A stretch of 64,000 nucleotides of DNA from assembly GCF_020905375.1 (NCBI RefSeq), contig NZ_JAJJBU010000019.1, forward strand, positions 1 through 64,000, given 5' to 3'. Source of the stretch: Arthrobacter cryoconiti (GTDB lineage: Bacteria > Actinomycetota > Actinomycetes > Actinomycetales > Micrococcaceae). The translations under genes and the position numbers were made by a program. The notes under the pieces are model-generated. The model saw only the letters and a list, made by a program, of their open reading frames with translations. It was not told where the DNA came from and made no database searches. This document shows, in pieces, positions 9,325 to 18,564 of the stretch (the first letter of the stretch is position 1; each line of letters starts with the position of its first letter).

Positions 9325-11001
9325 CTAGCTTTTGGGAGTCAGTTTGACGGAGTTGAAGACCTCATTGAGCACCGGGCTGAGCGGGTAGTTTGCCACTCTG
9401 TCGGAGAGAGCCACCGCGGAAATGGGGAACACAATGGGGATCGCTGGGACGGTCGTGGCAATTTGTTTGTTGATGGAGTCATAGGCAGCATTGCGGTCAG
9501 GCCCGTTGGGCATGCTGCGGGCCCGCGTGATCTTGGACACCAGCTGTGGGTCTGCCAGTCCCAGTTCGGCATTGGGGGAACCGAACAGGCGCCCCACAAA
9601 ATTGTCCGGATCTGAATAACTGCCGTTCCAGCCCATCAGGCTCAATGCATGGTCCCCGGGGCTTGTGACGGCTTTAACGTATCCGGCGTTCCACGGGATC
9701 GGGACCGGCTTAATGTTCAGCCCAATCGCTGTCAATTCCTTGCCGATCTGCGCATAGACCTGTTCAGGCGTGGGCAAATACGTTCGGGAGACATTGGTGG
9801 GGTAATAGAACTTGATCTCTTCACCCTTGTAGCTGGACTGCGCTAAAAGGGCTTTTGCCTTGACGGGATCGTAGGAAATGCCTGGCACGGCATTGTTGAA
9901 ACCGCTGAGCTTTGGCGGGATGAACTGTGCCGTGGTGGCCGTACCCGCAATGAAAAACGTGCTTGCCAGCGATGATTTGTCGATCGCGGCGGCGATTGCC
10001 TCTCGAACTTTCAAATCTGCCATGAGGGGATTTGCTTGGTTTATTCCCACATACATCACTGAGAACGGATCCCGTTGGAGAACTTGTTTGCCGGCTTTGA
10101 TCAGCTTGTCAAAGTTGCTGGGCGTGACCGGGTCAAAACCGTCAAGGGTACCGTCTTCCAGGGCTGCCAGACGTGTTTCAGGTTGTTCATAAGTCATGAA
10201 TTTCAGTGTGGTGATCTGGCCTTTTTCCCCCCAATATGTGGGGTTTGCGGTCATAGTCACTACGCCGTCCTTGGACGATATGAAGCTGAACGGTCCGGTC
10301 CCGACAGGGTGAAGTGCGTACGTGGAGACTTTGTTGGAGCCCATGGTGGCGTTGAGGACGTTTGCGTTGCCTTTCTCCAGGGCGGTGGGGGAGGAGATGG
10401 CAAAGGCTGGCATGGTCATTGCCTGCAGGAAACCGGTCAGGCGCACTTTCAAGCCCACGGTGACCTGCAGGGGACCGTCTACGGTGCAGTTCTCGTAAAG
10501 GGAGTTGGCGCTGTTATCTGAGAATTCCCGGAATACCTGCTTGAACATAGAGAGGGATCCGTCGCCGCGCGTCGCATCCGGAAGTGTGTACCAGCGATTG
10601 AAATTGGCGCACACAGCGGCAGCATCGAAGGCTGTGCCATCTTGGAAAGTGACGCCCTTGCGCAGTGTGAATTGGTATTTTAGGCCGTCGTCTAGTTCTT
10701 TCCAGTCGGTGGCCAAACTGGCCTTCGGGGCGCCGGTTACGGGGTCGATGGTTACCAGGCCCTCGAGCACTTGCCGGGTGACGCGGTAAGATTCGGTGTC
10801 TGAAACGAGAGCTGGGTCCAAACCCGAAGGATCGGCACCCGTCCCAAAAGTGAAGGTCACGGGGGCGGCAGTGGCCGTCGTCGTTCCCGTCAGCGTGGGA
10901 TCTGGAGTGGCAGTGCAGCCGGCCGCGGCAAACAGTACGACGGCGGCCGAGGCCATGGCTTTGAGTATCGCCCTGCGTCTGTGGCCGGCCTGGGTTGGCA
11001 C
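9325..11001 (-). CDS. ABC transporter substrate-binding lipoprotein, family 5
   Basis: A 558-residue extracytoplasmic solute-binding protein of the peptide/nickel/oligopeptide class. A Tat-like or Sec signal (RRRAILKAMASAAVVLFAAAGC) ends in a lipobox Cys; the mature part has the SBP family 5 signature FTLRKGVTFQDGTAFDAAAVCANFNRW and LAALEDGTLDGFDPV. It captures a peptide-like ligand and hands it to an ABC permease, but no permease or ATPase genes are adjacent, so it is an orphan that must use components elsewhere. The GTG start at 11001 has a consensus AAGGAG at 11011-11016 (9-nt spacing); the upstream in-frame ATG at 11088 lacks one and would put about 29 extra residues before the signal peptide. 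Confidence 0.88.
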   Translation of the reverse strand: MPTQAGHRRRAILKAMASAAVVLFAAAGCTATPDPTLTGTTTATAAPVTFTFGTGADPSGLDPALVSDTESYRVTRQVLEGLVTIDPVTGAPKASLATDWKELDDGLKYQFTLRKGVTFQDGTAFDAAAVCANFNRWYTLPDATRGDGSLSMFKQVFREFSDNSANSLYENCTVDGPLQVTVGLKVRLTGFLQAMTMPAFAISSPTALEKGNANVLNATMGSNKVSTYALHPVGTGPFSFISSKDGVVTMTANPTYWGEKGQITTLKFMTYEQPETRLAALEDGTLDGFDPVTPSNFDKLIKAGKQVLQRDPFSVMYVGINQANPLMADLKVREAIAAAIDKSSLASTFFIAGTATTAQFIPPKLSGFNNAVPGISYDPVKAKALLAQSSYKGEEIKFYYPTNVSRTYLPTPEQVYAQIGKELTAIGLNIKPVPIPWNAGYVKAVTSPGDHALSLMGWNGSYSDPDNFVGRLFGSPNAELGLADPQLVSKITRARSMPNGPDRNAAYDSINKQIATTVPAIPIVFPISAVALSDRVANYPLSPVLNEVFNSVKLTPKS

Positions 11002-11180
11002 GTTTTGGTTCTCCTTGCGGCGGTGGGACTCCATCAGCCACTCATCATAGTGGCAGTTTCTTGGCAATGCCCGCACGGTCATTGTCACCGGACATTGTGC
11101 CCATGTCAGGTTCCCCGCTTAGCTTTGTGAACATCTTGGCGTTCTAGTCGGGTAGTATGGTTGACGTCCTAACGGACTTG

Positions 11181-11196
11181 GTGGCCTCAGGGCCAC
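11181..11196 (+). other. Perfect 6-bp hairpin just upstream of tRNA-Leu
   Basis: GTGGCC-TCAG-GGCCAC ends 3 nt before the first base of tRNA-Leu, in the presumed 5' leader; a TAGTAT -10-like box lies at 11153-11158. It may mark the precursor for processing or stop read-in; neither is shown. Confidence 0.45.
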
Positions 11197-11199
11197 CGC

Positions 11200-11281
11200 G
11201 CGCGAGTGGTGGAATTGGTAGACACGCAGGTTTTAGGTACCTGTGCCTTCGGGCGTAGGGGTTCAAGTCCCCTCTTGCGCA
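11200..11281 (+). tRNA. tRNA-Leu (UAG anticodon)
   Basis: Acceptor stem GCGCGAG pairs with CTTGCGC (one G-U). The anticodon arm CAGGT/ACCTG encloses TTTAGGT, giving anticodon UAG, which reads CUA and related Leu codons. A long variable arm (GTGCCTTCGGGCGT) confirms a class II tRNA, and the T-loop GTTCAAGTCCC is intact. The discriminator is A11281; CCA is not encoded. Confidence 0.96.
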
Positions 11282-11314
11282 CACAAATGAATGACTTCCG
11301 GCATTGCCGAGAAG

Positions 11315-11785
11315 TTAGTCAATCTCTAGATCGCGGCGAAGCTTGGCCACGTGCCCGGTGGCACGGACGTTGTATTGAGCCAGCGTAACCAAGCCGTCGC
11401 CGTCGACCACGATCGTGGAGCGGATCAGGCCTTCGTAGGTCTTGCCGTAATTTTTCTTCTCACCCCACGCTGCATATGCTTCGGCGACGGCGTGGTCCTC
11501 GTCCGCGAGAAGTGGGAACGTCAGTCCTTCCTGCTGTGCGAATTTCTTCAGCTTGGCCACTGGATCGGGGGAAATACCCACAACCTGGTAGCCGGCGCCA
11601 GCCAATGACGCCAGACTGTCGCGGAAGTCGCAGGCCTGCTTGGTGCACCCGGGAGTGGACGCGGCAGGGTAAAAATAGACCACAGTTTTTTCCGAGGCGA
11701 AGTCCGCCAACGAAGTGGTGCCGCCAGTGGCGTTAGGCAGAGTGAATGCGGGGGCGGTGTCTCCGGGGACAAGGCGTTCGGTCAT
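11315..11785 (-). CDS. bcp: Thioredoxin-dependent peroxiredoxin (PrxQ/Bcp)
   Basis: A 156-residue AhpC/TSA-family peroxidase that reduces H2O2 and organic hydroperoxides with thioredoxin electrons. The catalytic segment reads FYPAASTPGCTKQACDFRDS: peroxidatic Cys and resolving Cys five residues apart, the atypical 2-Cys PrxQ/Bcp arrangement. The start at 11785 (MTERLVPGDTAPAFTLPNA) is fixed by AAGGAG just upstream and by the family N-terminus; the reading frame runs open a further 51 codons upstream but that stretch is Arg/Pro/Phe-rich and unlike the family. It is flanked by tRNA genes and reads toward tRNA-Leu on the other strand. Confidence 0.93.
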   Translation of the reverse strand: MTERLVPGDTAPAFTLPNATGGTTSLADFASEKTVVYFYPAASTPGCTKQACDFRDSLASLAGAGYQVVGISPDPVAKLKKFAQQEGLTFPLLADEDHAVAEAYAAWGEKKNYGKTYEGLIRSTIVVDGDGLVTLAQYNVRATGHVAKLRRDLEID

Positions 11786-11982
11786 GGGATGCTCCTTGAG
11801 GATGGTGTGCCGCAAACGTCGAATGGAAAACTCGAATGGAAAAGGTGCAAGGCGCGGGGGCCTAGGACAGGAAAGCTCGGGGCAGGACAGAAAGATTCTT
11901 CGATTCATGTCAGCGTAGAACATTTCAGGGCAGAACATTTTTAGCCTAGGACAGCTCGGTCACTTAGTTCTATTTGGGCAAT

Positions 11983-12029
11983 AAAAAATCCGCTCCAACA
12001 CTGGAAATTACCAGTGCTGAAACGGACTT
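11983..12029 (-). terminator. Rho-independent terminator after tRNA-Lys
   Basis: On the minus strand a long stem, CAGCACTGG paired with CCAGTGTTG around TAATTT and extended by AAGTCCG/CGGATTTT, runs into TTTTTTATT directly after the tRNA. Confidence 0.75.
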
Positions 12030-12032
12030 TCT

Positions 12033-12108
12033 TGGTGCACCCCTCGGGACTTGAACCCGAAACCCATTGATTAAGAGTCAATTGCTCTGCCAATTGAGCT
12101 AGAGGTGC
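12033..12108 (-). tRNA. tRNA-Lys (CUU anticodon)
   Basis: Read on the minus strand: acceptor GCACCTC pairs with GGGGTGC (one G-U), D-arm GCTCAATTGGCAGAGC, anticodon loop CTCTTAA (CUU, codon AAG), T-arm TCGGGTTCAAGTCCCGA. The discriminator A is followed by an encoded CCA (12033-12035), unlike the other tRNAs in this window. Confidence 0.97.
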
Positions 12109-12480
12109 ATCTTGAGGCTGCTATGGATCACTCCGGCTTGTGTCCGATGTGTTCCCCGCAACGACATGAAACTATACTGGTTTTTTTGATGAGTGTGAAA
12201 TCGAAAGGTTGGGGTGAGGCGCAGATCACCCTTATGGGCTCATAGATCCTTGAATTCTAGGGTTTTTATCCGGTGTCATGGTCCGGGTGGGCGGGCAGAC
12301 GAGAGGGCGGGCACCAGCGCTAGCGCGCAGACGGTGGTTCCCAGCGCCAGCGCGCAGAAAATCCTCGGGACAGGCATTATGGCCGGGAGCAGGCGGGCCG
12401 CGTGCAGGGGCATCAGTACGAAAGTGTCCACTCTGTTGACATTGCTGGCCCACTTGAGCGCACAGTCATAGACTTCGGTC
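12109..12480. other. Upstream region of ilvD, no firm gene
   Basis: This 372-bp gap holds a near-perfect 17-bp direct repeat (12314-12330 and 12341-12357, one mismatch). On the minus strand it lies in a 45-codon frame (12413 down to 12276) that would give a single hydrophobic helix with the duplicated peptide CALALG/CALALV; there is no ribosome site before it and I do not call it a gene. The ilvD promoter must be here. A TTGACA occurs at 12436-12441 without a well-spaced -10 box. Confidence 0.4.
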
Positions 12481-14217
12481 ATGAGCGCCGAGACGAATTC
12501 TGAAGATGTTGTCCGCACTGCCGACGGGCGCCCGGATATCAAACCACGCAGCCGTGTTGTAACAGATGGTATTCATGCTGCGCCGTCTCGGGGCATGTTC
12601 CGTGCTCTTGGAATGGGTGACGATGACTTCTCCAAACCTCAAATCGGTATTGCTAGCTCGTGGAATGAAATCACTCCCTGCAACCTTTCCCTCAACAGGC
12701 TCGCTCAGGGGTCCAAAGAGGGCGTCTTTACGGCCGGGGGTTATCCCATGCAGTTCGGTACTATCTCCGTCTCAGACGGCATATCCATGGGTCATGAAGG
12801 CATGCATTTCTCCCTGGTCTCTCGTGAGGTCATTGCCGACTCCGTGGAGACGGTGATGATGGCCGAACGCTTGGACGGCTCAGTGTTGTTGGCCGGCTGT
12901 GATAAATCATTGCCAGGAATGCTCATGGCGGCCGCGCGGCTGAACCTAGCGAGTGTGTTCTTGTATGCCGGATCCATCATGCCCGGATTCGCCCAAATGG
13001 AGGATGGCAGCGAAAAGGAAGTCACGCTCATCGATGCTTTTGAAGCTGTCGGTGCCTGTGCTGCGGGAAAAATGAGTCTGAAGGATCTCGACGCTATTGA
13101 GCGGGCGATTTGCCCCGGAGAAGGCGCGTGCGGCGGGATGTACACGGCTAATACCATGGCGTGCATCGGCGAGGCCCTGGGCATGTCACTACCCGGTTCT
13201 GCCGCCCCGCCAAGTGCTGACCGCCGTCGTGACATGTATGCCCACAAATCCGGTGAGGCAGTGGTCAACCTCCTCCGCTTGGGCATCCGGGCCCGGGACA
13301 TCATGACGAAGAAGGCCTTTGAGAACGCGATCGCCGTCACGATGGCCTTTGGGGGATCGACGAATTCTGTCCTGCATCTTCTGGCGATCGCCCGGGAGGC
13401 CCAGGTTGACTTGAAGCTGGAAGACTTTAACCGAATCGGAGACAAAATCCCGCATCTCGGGGACCTGAAGCCGATTGGTCGCTACGTCATGTTTGATGTG
13501 GATAAGATCGGCGGGGTGCCAGTCATTATGAAGGCGCTGCTGGACGCCGGGCTCCTGCATGGCGACTGCCTGACCGTCACCGGCAAGACTGTCGCCGAGA
13601 ACCTCGCCGAGATCAATCCGCCGGACCCGGATGGAAAGGTGTTGCGCGCACTTGATAACCCCCTCCACAAGACCGGCGGCATCACCATCCTCCATGGTTC
13701 CATGGCGCCGGACGGGGCCGTCGTGAAGAGCGCCGGATTCGACCTTGACGTCTTCGAGGGCACGGCCAAGGTATTTGAGCGTGAGCAAGGCGCCCTCAAT
13801 GCTCTCGACAAGGGGGAAATCCATGCCGGAGACGTCGTCGTCATTCGCTACGAAGGTCCCAAGGGAGGCCCGGGAATGCGCGAGATGCTAGCCATTACCG
13901 GTGCCATTAAGGGGGCGGGCCTCGGCAAGGACGTCTTGTTGCTCACGGACGGGCGCTTCTCCGGCGGCACCACTGGATTGTGCATCGGCCACGTCGCCCC
14001 TGAAGCCGTCGACGCCGGACCCATCGCCTTCGTGCATGATGGTGACAGAATCCGTGTGGACATTGCGGCGCGCAGCTTTGATCTCTTAGTGGACGACGCC
14101 GAACTGGAGTCCCGCAGGATTGGCTGGGAACCGCTTGCCCCCAAGTTCACCTCCGGGGTCCTGGCTAAGTACGCAAAGCTGGTCAATAGCGCCTCTACGG
14201 GAGCATACTGCGGTTAG
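12481..14217 (+). CDS. ilvD: Dihydroxy-acid dehydratase
   Basis: A 578-residue Fe-S enzyme dehydrating 2,3-dihydroxy-isovalerate and -methylvalerate to the keto acids that IlvE transaminates to Val and Ile. Visible signatures: [18 protein letters not shown], the cluster Cys in [41 protein letters not shown], and C-terminal [14 protein letters not shown]. The ATG start gives the actinobacterial N-terminus, with [24 protein letters not shown] early on. No Shine-Dalgarno is visible before the ATG, so translation may be leaderless or weakly initiated. It is followed by a 450-bp regulatory region and is therefore probably not in the ilvBNC transcript. Confidence 0.97.
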   Translation: MSAETNSEDVVRTADGRPDIKPRSRVVTDGIHAAPSRGMFRALGMGDDDFSKPQIGIASSWNEITPCNLSLNRLAQGSKEGVFTAGGYPMQFGTISVSDGISMGHEGMHFSLVSREVIADSVETVMMAERLDGSVLLAGCDKSLPGMLMAAARLNLASVFLYAGSIMPGFAQMEDGSEKEVTLIDAFEAVGACAAGKMSLKDLDAIERAICPGEGACGGMYTANTMACIGEALGMSLPGSAAPPSADRRRDMYAHKSGEAVVNLLRLGIRARDIMTKKAFENAIAVTMAFGGSTNSVLHLLAIAREAQVDLKLEDFNRIGDKIPHLGDLKPIGRYVMFDVDKIGGVPVIMKALLDAGLLHGDCLTVTGKTVAENLAEINPPDPDGKVLRALDNPLHKTGGITILHGSMAPDGAVVKSAGFDLDVFEGTAKVFEREQGALNALDKGEIHAGDVVVIRYEGPKGGPGMREMLAITGAIKGAGLGKDVLLLTDGRFSGGTTGLCIGHVAPEAVDAGPIAFVHDGDRIRVDIAARSFDLLVDDAELESRRIGWEPLAPKFTSGVLAKYAKLVNSASTGAYCG

Positions 14218-14370
14218 TGCAGGCACTTTTTGGTATGAACGGCGTGCGAACGTGGTTCATACTGGGATTATCTTCGGCTTCTGGTTCCAGCCGTCAAATG
14301 CTAGACGTTGACGGTTTGATCTGGGTGGCTAGAAGAGCTTTATTGGACGGCTACATGCACATGACCACAG

Positions 14371-14389
14371 TGTGGACCATGCATCCACA
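14371..14389. promoter_or_regulatory. Palindrome upstream of the ilvB leader
   Basis: TGTGGA-CCATGCA-TCCACA is a perfect inverted repeat about 60 nt before the leader peptide. A possible promoter (TTGGAC 14343-14348, CACAGT 14366-14371, 17-bp spacing) would put the start of transcription on it. The adjoining TGTGAGAT (14391-14398) repeats half of the element seen before ndgR/leuC. An operator role is inferred. Confidence 0.4.
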
Positions 14390-14449
14390 TTGTGAGATGA
14401 ACGATGTGGTTGTTTGACACCCCTCACAGCAAAAGGAAAGACTACACAC

Positions 14450-14482
14450 ATGCACATATTGCTCGTAGTCGTCATTAGCTAG
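14450..14482 (+). CDS. ilvB leader peptide (attenuator peptide)
   Basis: A ten-codon reading frame, M-H-I-L-L-V-V-V-I-S-stop, preceded by AAAGGAAAG (14432-14440). Seven of ten residues, in one unbroken run, are Ile, Leu or Val, the three end products of the pathway. About 70 nt beyond its stop lies a terminator-like hairpin, and ilvB follows. Such peptides sense charged branched-chain tRNAs: when these are scarce the ribosome stalls on the run and transcription reads through. Leader peptides of this kind are known upstream of ilvB in Corynebacterium and other actinobacteria; here the peptide and hairpin are seen, the mechanism is inferred. Confidence 0.8.
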   Translation: MHILLVVVIS

Positions 14483-14554
14483 CGCGTGACGCGAAAAGGC
14501 CACACCCCAGGCCTAAGACTCTAATAACCAATAAGAGAACCTCGCAGCACGTGC

Positions 14555-14598
14555 ATACCCCTCGATAAGAGCCTGATGGCCGAGGGGTATTTCTGTTT
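14555..14598 (+). terminator. Attenuator terminator upstream of ilvB
   Basis: A perfect 10-bp stem (ATACCCCTCG at 14555-14564, CGAGGGGTAT at 14581-14590) with a 16-nt loop, followed by TTCTGTTT. It lies between the leader peptide and ilvB with no gene upstream to terminate, which fits conditional termination. A competing antiterminator was not obvious; AGGCC/GGCCT (14497-14514) could form an earlier hairpin. Confidence 0.75.
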
Positions 14599-14695
14599 CC
14601 ACCACCAGCGGCAACTCGTACAAACAGCGTGAACGACCCAATGATCGCCAGCAAAGAGAACTACCCAAAGCATGAGTTCCCCAAAGGAAGAACCG

Positions 14696-16585
14696 ATGAG
14701 TAAAGGATCGCCCGCCAGCCCTGCGCTGTTGGCAACCAAGTCCCACGGACACAGTGGCCACGTCGGAAGCAGCTCTGGCGTTCTTAGCCATACCGCAGCC
14801 ACCTCCGCAGTCATGGGTCCCAACAATGTCGTGGCGCCCGTGCAAATGTCCGGTTCCGAGGCACTCGTACGCTCGCTTGAAGAGCTTGGCGTCAAAGATA
14901 TTTTCGGGCTGCCAGGTGGTGCCATCCTTCCGACCTACGACCCCTTGATGGCGTCATCGCTGAACCATGTGCTGGTTCGCCACGAACAAGGCGCCGGCCA
15001 CGCAGCCCAAGGCTATGCAATGGTCACCGGCGAGGTGGGTGTATGCATCGTAACCTCGGGCCCAGGAGCTACCAACCTGGTCACCCCCATCATGGACGCC
15101 CACATGGATTCAGTTCCTCTGGTTGCCATCACAGGCCAGGTTTCCAGTGGTGTCATTGGTACGGATGCCTTCCAAGAGGCGGACATTGTTGGCATTACGA
15201 TGCCTGTCACAAAGCATTCCTATCTAGTCACCAACGCCCAAGATATTCCGCGCGTGCTAGCAGAGGCCTTTCATTTGGCTTCCACTGGCCGTCCAGGCCC
15301 GGTTCTGGTGGATGTTGCCAAAGACGCCCAGCAGGCCCAGATGACTTTCTCCTGGCCTCCCACGATCGAGCTTCCCGGCTACCGGCCAGTGGTCCGAGGT
15401 CATTCAAAGCAGCTACGGGAAGCGGCGCGGCTCATCCGTGAAGCCAAGAAGCCCGTTTTGTACGTTGGCGGCGGTGTGATCAAGGCCAATGCGTCAACGG
15501 AACTCTTGGCACTGGCCGAACTGACGGGCATCCCGGTAGCCACTACGCTCATGGCTCGCGGAGCCTTCCCCGACTCACACCAGCTCCATGTTGGTATGCC
15601 CGGGATGCATGGCTCCGTCTCTGCCGTCACTGCCTTGCAGCAGTCTGATCTACTCATCACGCTGGGAGCGCGCTTTGACGACCGCGTCACCGGGGTTCTC
15701 AAGAGCTTTGCGCCCTATGCCAAGGTGATTCATGCCGACATTGACCCCGCAGAAATTTCTAAGAATCGCACGGCGGACGTGCCGATTGTCGGCTCACTGA
15801 AGGAAATAATTCCGGACCTCAACGCGGCTGTGACCGCTGAGTTTGAGCAGCACGGCACACCGGATATCAGTGACTGGTGGGCGTTTCTGTCGAATCTGCG
15901 TGACACTTACCCTCTGGGCTGGACTGAGCCTGAGGACGGGTTGATGTCACCGCAGCGGGTCATCTCCCGGATTGGCGCGCTGACCGGCCCCGAAGCCGTC
16001 TATGCGGCAGGCGTTGGTCAGCACCAGATGTGGGCAGCACAGTTCGTCAAGTACGAGCGGCCCCGTTCCTGGCTGAACTCAGGAGGTGCAGGCACCATGG
16101 GATACGCGGTTCCGGCGGCCATGGGTGCCAAAGTGGGAAGTCCGGATCGCGTGGTTTGGGCGATCGACGGCGACGGCTGCTTCCAGATGACCAATCAAGA
16201 ATTGGCCACCTGCAGGATCAACAACATCCCCATCAAGGTTGCCATCATCAATAACTCTTCACTGGGCATGGTCCGCCAGTGGCAGACGCTGTTCTACAAC
16301 AGCAGGTACTCCAACACTGACTTGAATACCGGCCACGACACCATTCATGTCCCCGACTTCGTCAAGCTTGCAGATGCCTACGGCTGTGCGGGGCTGCGGT
16401 GCGAACGTGTTGAAGACCTCGACGCGACCATTGAGGCCGCTCTTGCTATCAACGACCGCCCCGTTGTGATCGATTTTGTGGTCAGCCCAGATTCAATGGT
16501 GTGGCCCATGGTGCCGTCCGGCGTCAGCAACGACCAAATTCAAGTGGCCCGCAACCTGACGCCCGTCTGGGAAGAAGAGGACTAA
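14696..16585 (+). CDS. ilvB: Acetolactate synthase, catalytic subunit
   Basis: A 629-residue ThDP/FAD enzyme condensing pyruvate with pyruvate or 2-ketobutyrate, the first common step to Val, Leu and Ile. Evidence: [17 protein letters not shown], catalytic Glu in [15 protein letters not shown], central FAD-binding domain with [11 protein letters not shown], and the ThDP motif [29 protein letters not shown] near the C-terminus. The ATG at 14696 has AGGA 7 nt upstream; the in-frame ATG at 14672 has a poorer site. A Ser/His/Gly-rich N-terminal extension of about 50 residues precedes the catalytic domain. First structural gene of ilvB-ilvN-ilvC, behind the leader peptide and attenuator. Confidence 0.97.
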   Translation: MSKGSPASPALLATKSHGHSGHVGSSSGVLSHTAATSAVMGPNNVVAPVQMSGSEALVRSLEELGVKDIFGLPGGAILPTYDPLMASSLNHVLVRHEQGAGHAAQGYAMVTGEVGVCIVTSGPGATNLVTPIMDAHMDSVPLVAITGQVSSGVIGTDAFQEADIVGITMPVTKHSYLVTNAQDIPRVLAEAFHLASTGRPGPVLVDVAKDAQQAQMTFSWPPTIELPGYRPVVRGHSKQLREAARLIREAKKPVLYVGGGVIKANASTELLALAELTGIPVATTLMARGAFPDSHQLHVGMPGMHGSVSAVTALQQSDLLITLGARFDDRVTGVLKSFAPYAKVIHADIDPAEISKNRTADVPIVGSLKEIIPDLNAAVTAEFEQHGTPDISDWWAFLSNLRDTYPLGWTEPEDGLMSPQRVISRIGALTGPEAVYAAGVGQHQMWAAQFVKYERPRSWLNSGGAGTMGYAVPAAMGAKVGSPDRVVWAIDGDGCFQMTNQELATCRINNIPIKVAIINNSSLGMVRQWQTLFYNSRYSNTDLNTGHDTIHVPDFVKLADAYGCAGLRCERVEDLDATIEAALAINDRPVVIDFVVSPDSMVWPMVPSGVSNDQIQVARNLTPVWEEED

Positions 16586-16588
16586 GAG

Positions 16589-17101
16589 ATGACTCGACAC
16601 ACTCTTTCCGTTCTAGTGGAAGACAAACCAGGTGTTCTGACCCGTGTGGCCAGCATGTTTGCCCGCCGCGCCTTCAACATCAACTCACTAGCCGTGGGCC
16701 CAACCGAGATCAACGGGGTGTCCCGGATGACTGTTGTGGTCGATGCGGACGGCGAGCTGATTGAACAAGTTACCAAGCAACTGAATAAACTAGTCAATGT
16801 CATTAAGATTGTTGAACTGGTATCAGAGAACTCCGTGCAAAGGGACCACATCCTGGTCAAGGTACGCGCGGATGCCGCCACGAGACTGCAGGTCACCCAA
16901 GCCGCAGATCTCTTCCGCGCCTCGATCATCGACGTGTCCACAGACTCGCTGATCATTGAAGCCACAGGCCACCCGGACAAGCTGGCTGCTTTGCTGAACG
17001 TGCTGGAGCCTTTCGGCATTCGAGAAATCGTTCAGTCGGGCACCCTCGCCATTGGCCGAGGATCGCGCTCAATGAGTGACAGGGCGCTTCGCGCGTCCTA
17101 G
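16589..17101 (+). CDS. ilvN: Acetolactate synthase, regulatory subunit
   Basis: A 170-residue small subunit with an N-terminal ACT domain (HTLSVLVEDKPGVLTRVASMFARRAFNINSLAVGPTE) that binds valine and confers feedback inhibition, and a C-terminal ALS_ss_C domain (RDHILVKVRADAATRLQV onwards). It starts 3 nt after the ilvB stop, with AAGAAGAGGA overlapping the end of ilvB as ribosome site, consistent with translational coupling and matched subunit dosage. Confidence 0.97.
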   Translation: MTRHTLSVLVEDKPGVLTRVASMFARRAFNINSLAVGPTEINGVSRMTVVVDADGELIEQVTKQLNKLVNVIKIVELVSENSVQRDHILVKVRADAATRLQVTQAADLFRASIIDVSTDSLIIEATGHPDKLAALLNVLEPFGIREIVQSGTLAIGRGSRSMSDRALRAS

Positions 17102-17202
17102 CTTCGCAAACACTCGGGGGCTCCGCGCCCACCAGACGTCGGGAGCGGCAACGGAAAAGTAATCCTTAGTGCACTAGCCGCCCGCGGCACACATCGTTTT
17201 GA

Positions 17203-18267
<1,065 letters not shown>

Positions 18268-18279
18268 TCCCCAGACCCT

Positions 18280-18315
18280 CCCAAAAGTTAGCTCGCTAGC
18301 GAGCCAGCTTTTGGG
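18280..18315. terminator. Hairpin after ilvC
   Basis: Outer arms CCCAAAAG/CTTTTGGG enclose the self-complementary GCTCGCTAGCGAGC. It is strong but lacks a downstream U-run on the plus strand. Confidence 0.5.
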
Positions 18316-18327
18316 TCCCTCGGGGCT

Positions 18328-18398
18328 GTGGGCCCAGTGCTTCCAGTTCCTCGGGCGCGTGGGCCCAGTGCTTCCAGTTCCTCGGGCGCGTGGGCCCA
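18328..18398. repeat. 31-bp tandem repeat, 2.3 copies
   Basis: Two identical 31-bp units (18328-18358 and 18359-18389) abut, followed by 9 bases of a third. Each starts GTGGGCCCAG and ends CCTCGGGCGC. They lie in the non-coding stretch between ilvC and serA, between the two hairpins. Exact identity implies recent duplication or slippage. Confidence 0.95.
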
Positions 18399-18456
18399 AC
18401 ATTCGTGTGACGCAGCTCGCTTGCGTCGCCAGCGTGCCGGATTGTTACGGCGAGGA

Positions 18457-18491
18457 AGCCGGGCTCCCATAAACTGGAGTCCGGCTTTTTT
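18457..18491 (+). terminator. Rho-independent terminator between ilvC and serA
   Basis: AGCCGG-GCTCC ... GGAGT-CCGGCT followed by six T: a strong GC-rich stem with U-run, presumably ending the ilvBNC transcript 190 nt beyond ilvC. Confidence 0.85.
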
Positions 18492-18564
18492 GTTGGACAC
18501 GCTACTTAAAAACCATTCACCAAAATCCCCACCAGAACATATACGGAAGCTAAAGAGGTCACAG

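Noticed and set aside
11206-11388. Frame starting MVELVDTQVLG
   Set aside because: It is the translation of tRNA-Leu and its flank; this peptide is a classic false gene over leucine tRNAs.
12214-12471. 85-codon frame upstream of ilvD
   Set aside because: No ribosome site, odd Arg/Ser-rich composition, and it overlaps the expected promoter region.
18328-18398. Possible CRISPR array
   Set aside because: The repeats are directly adjacent with no spacers, and no cas genes are present.
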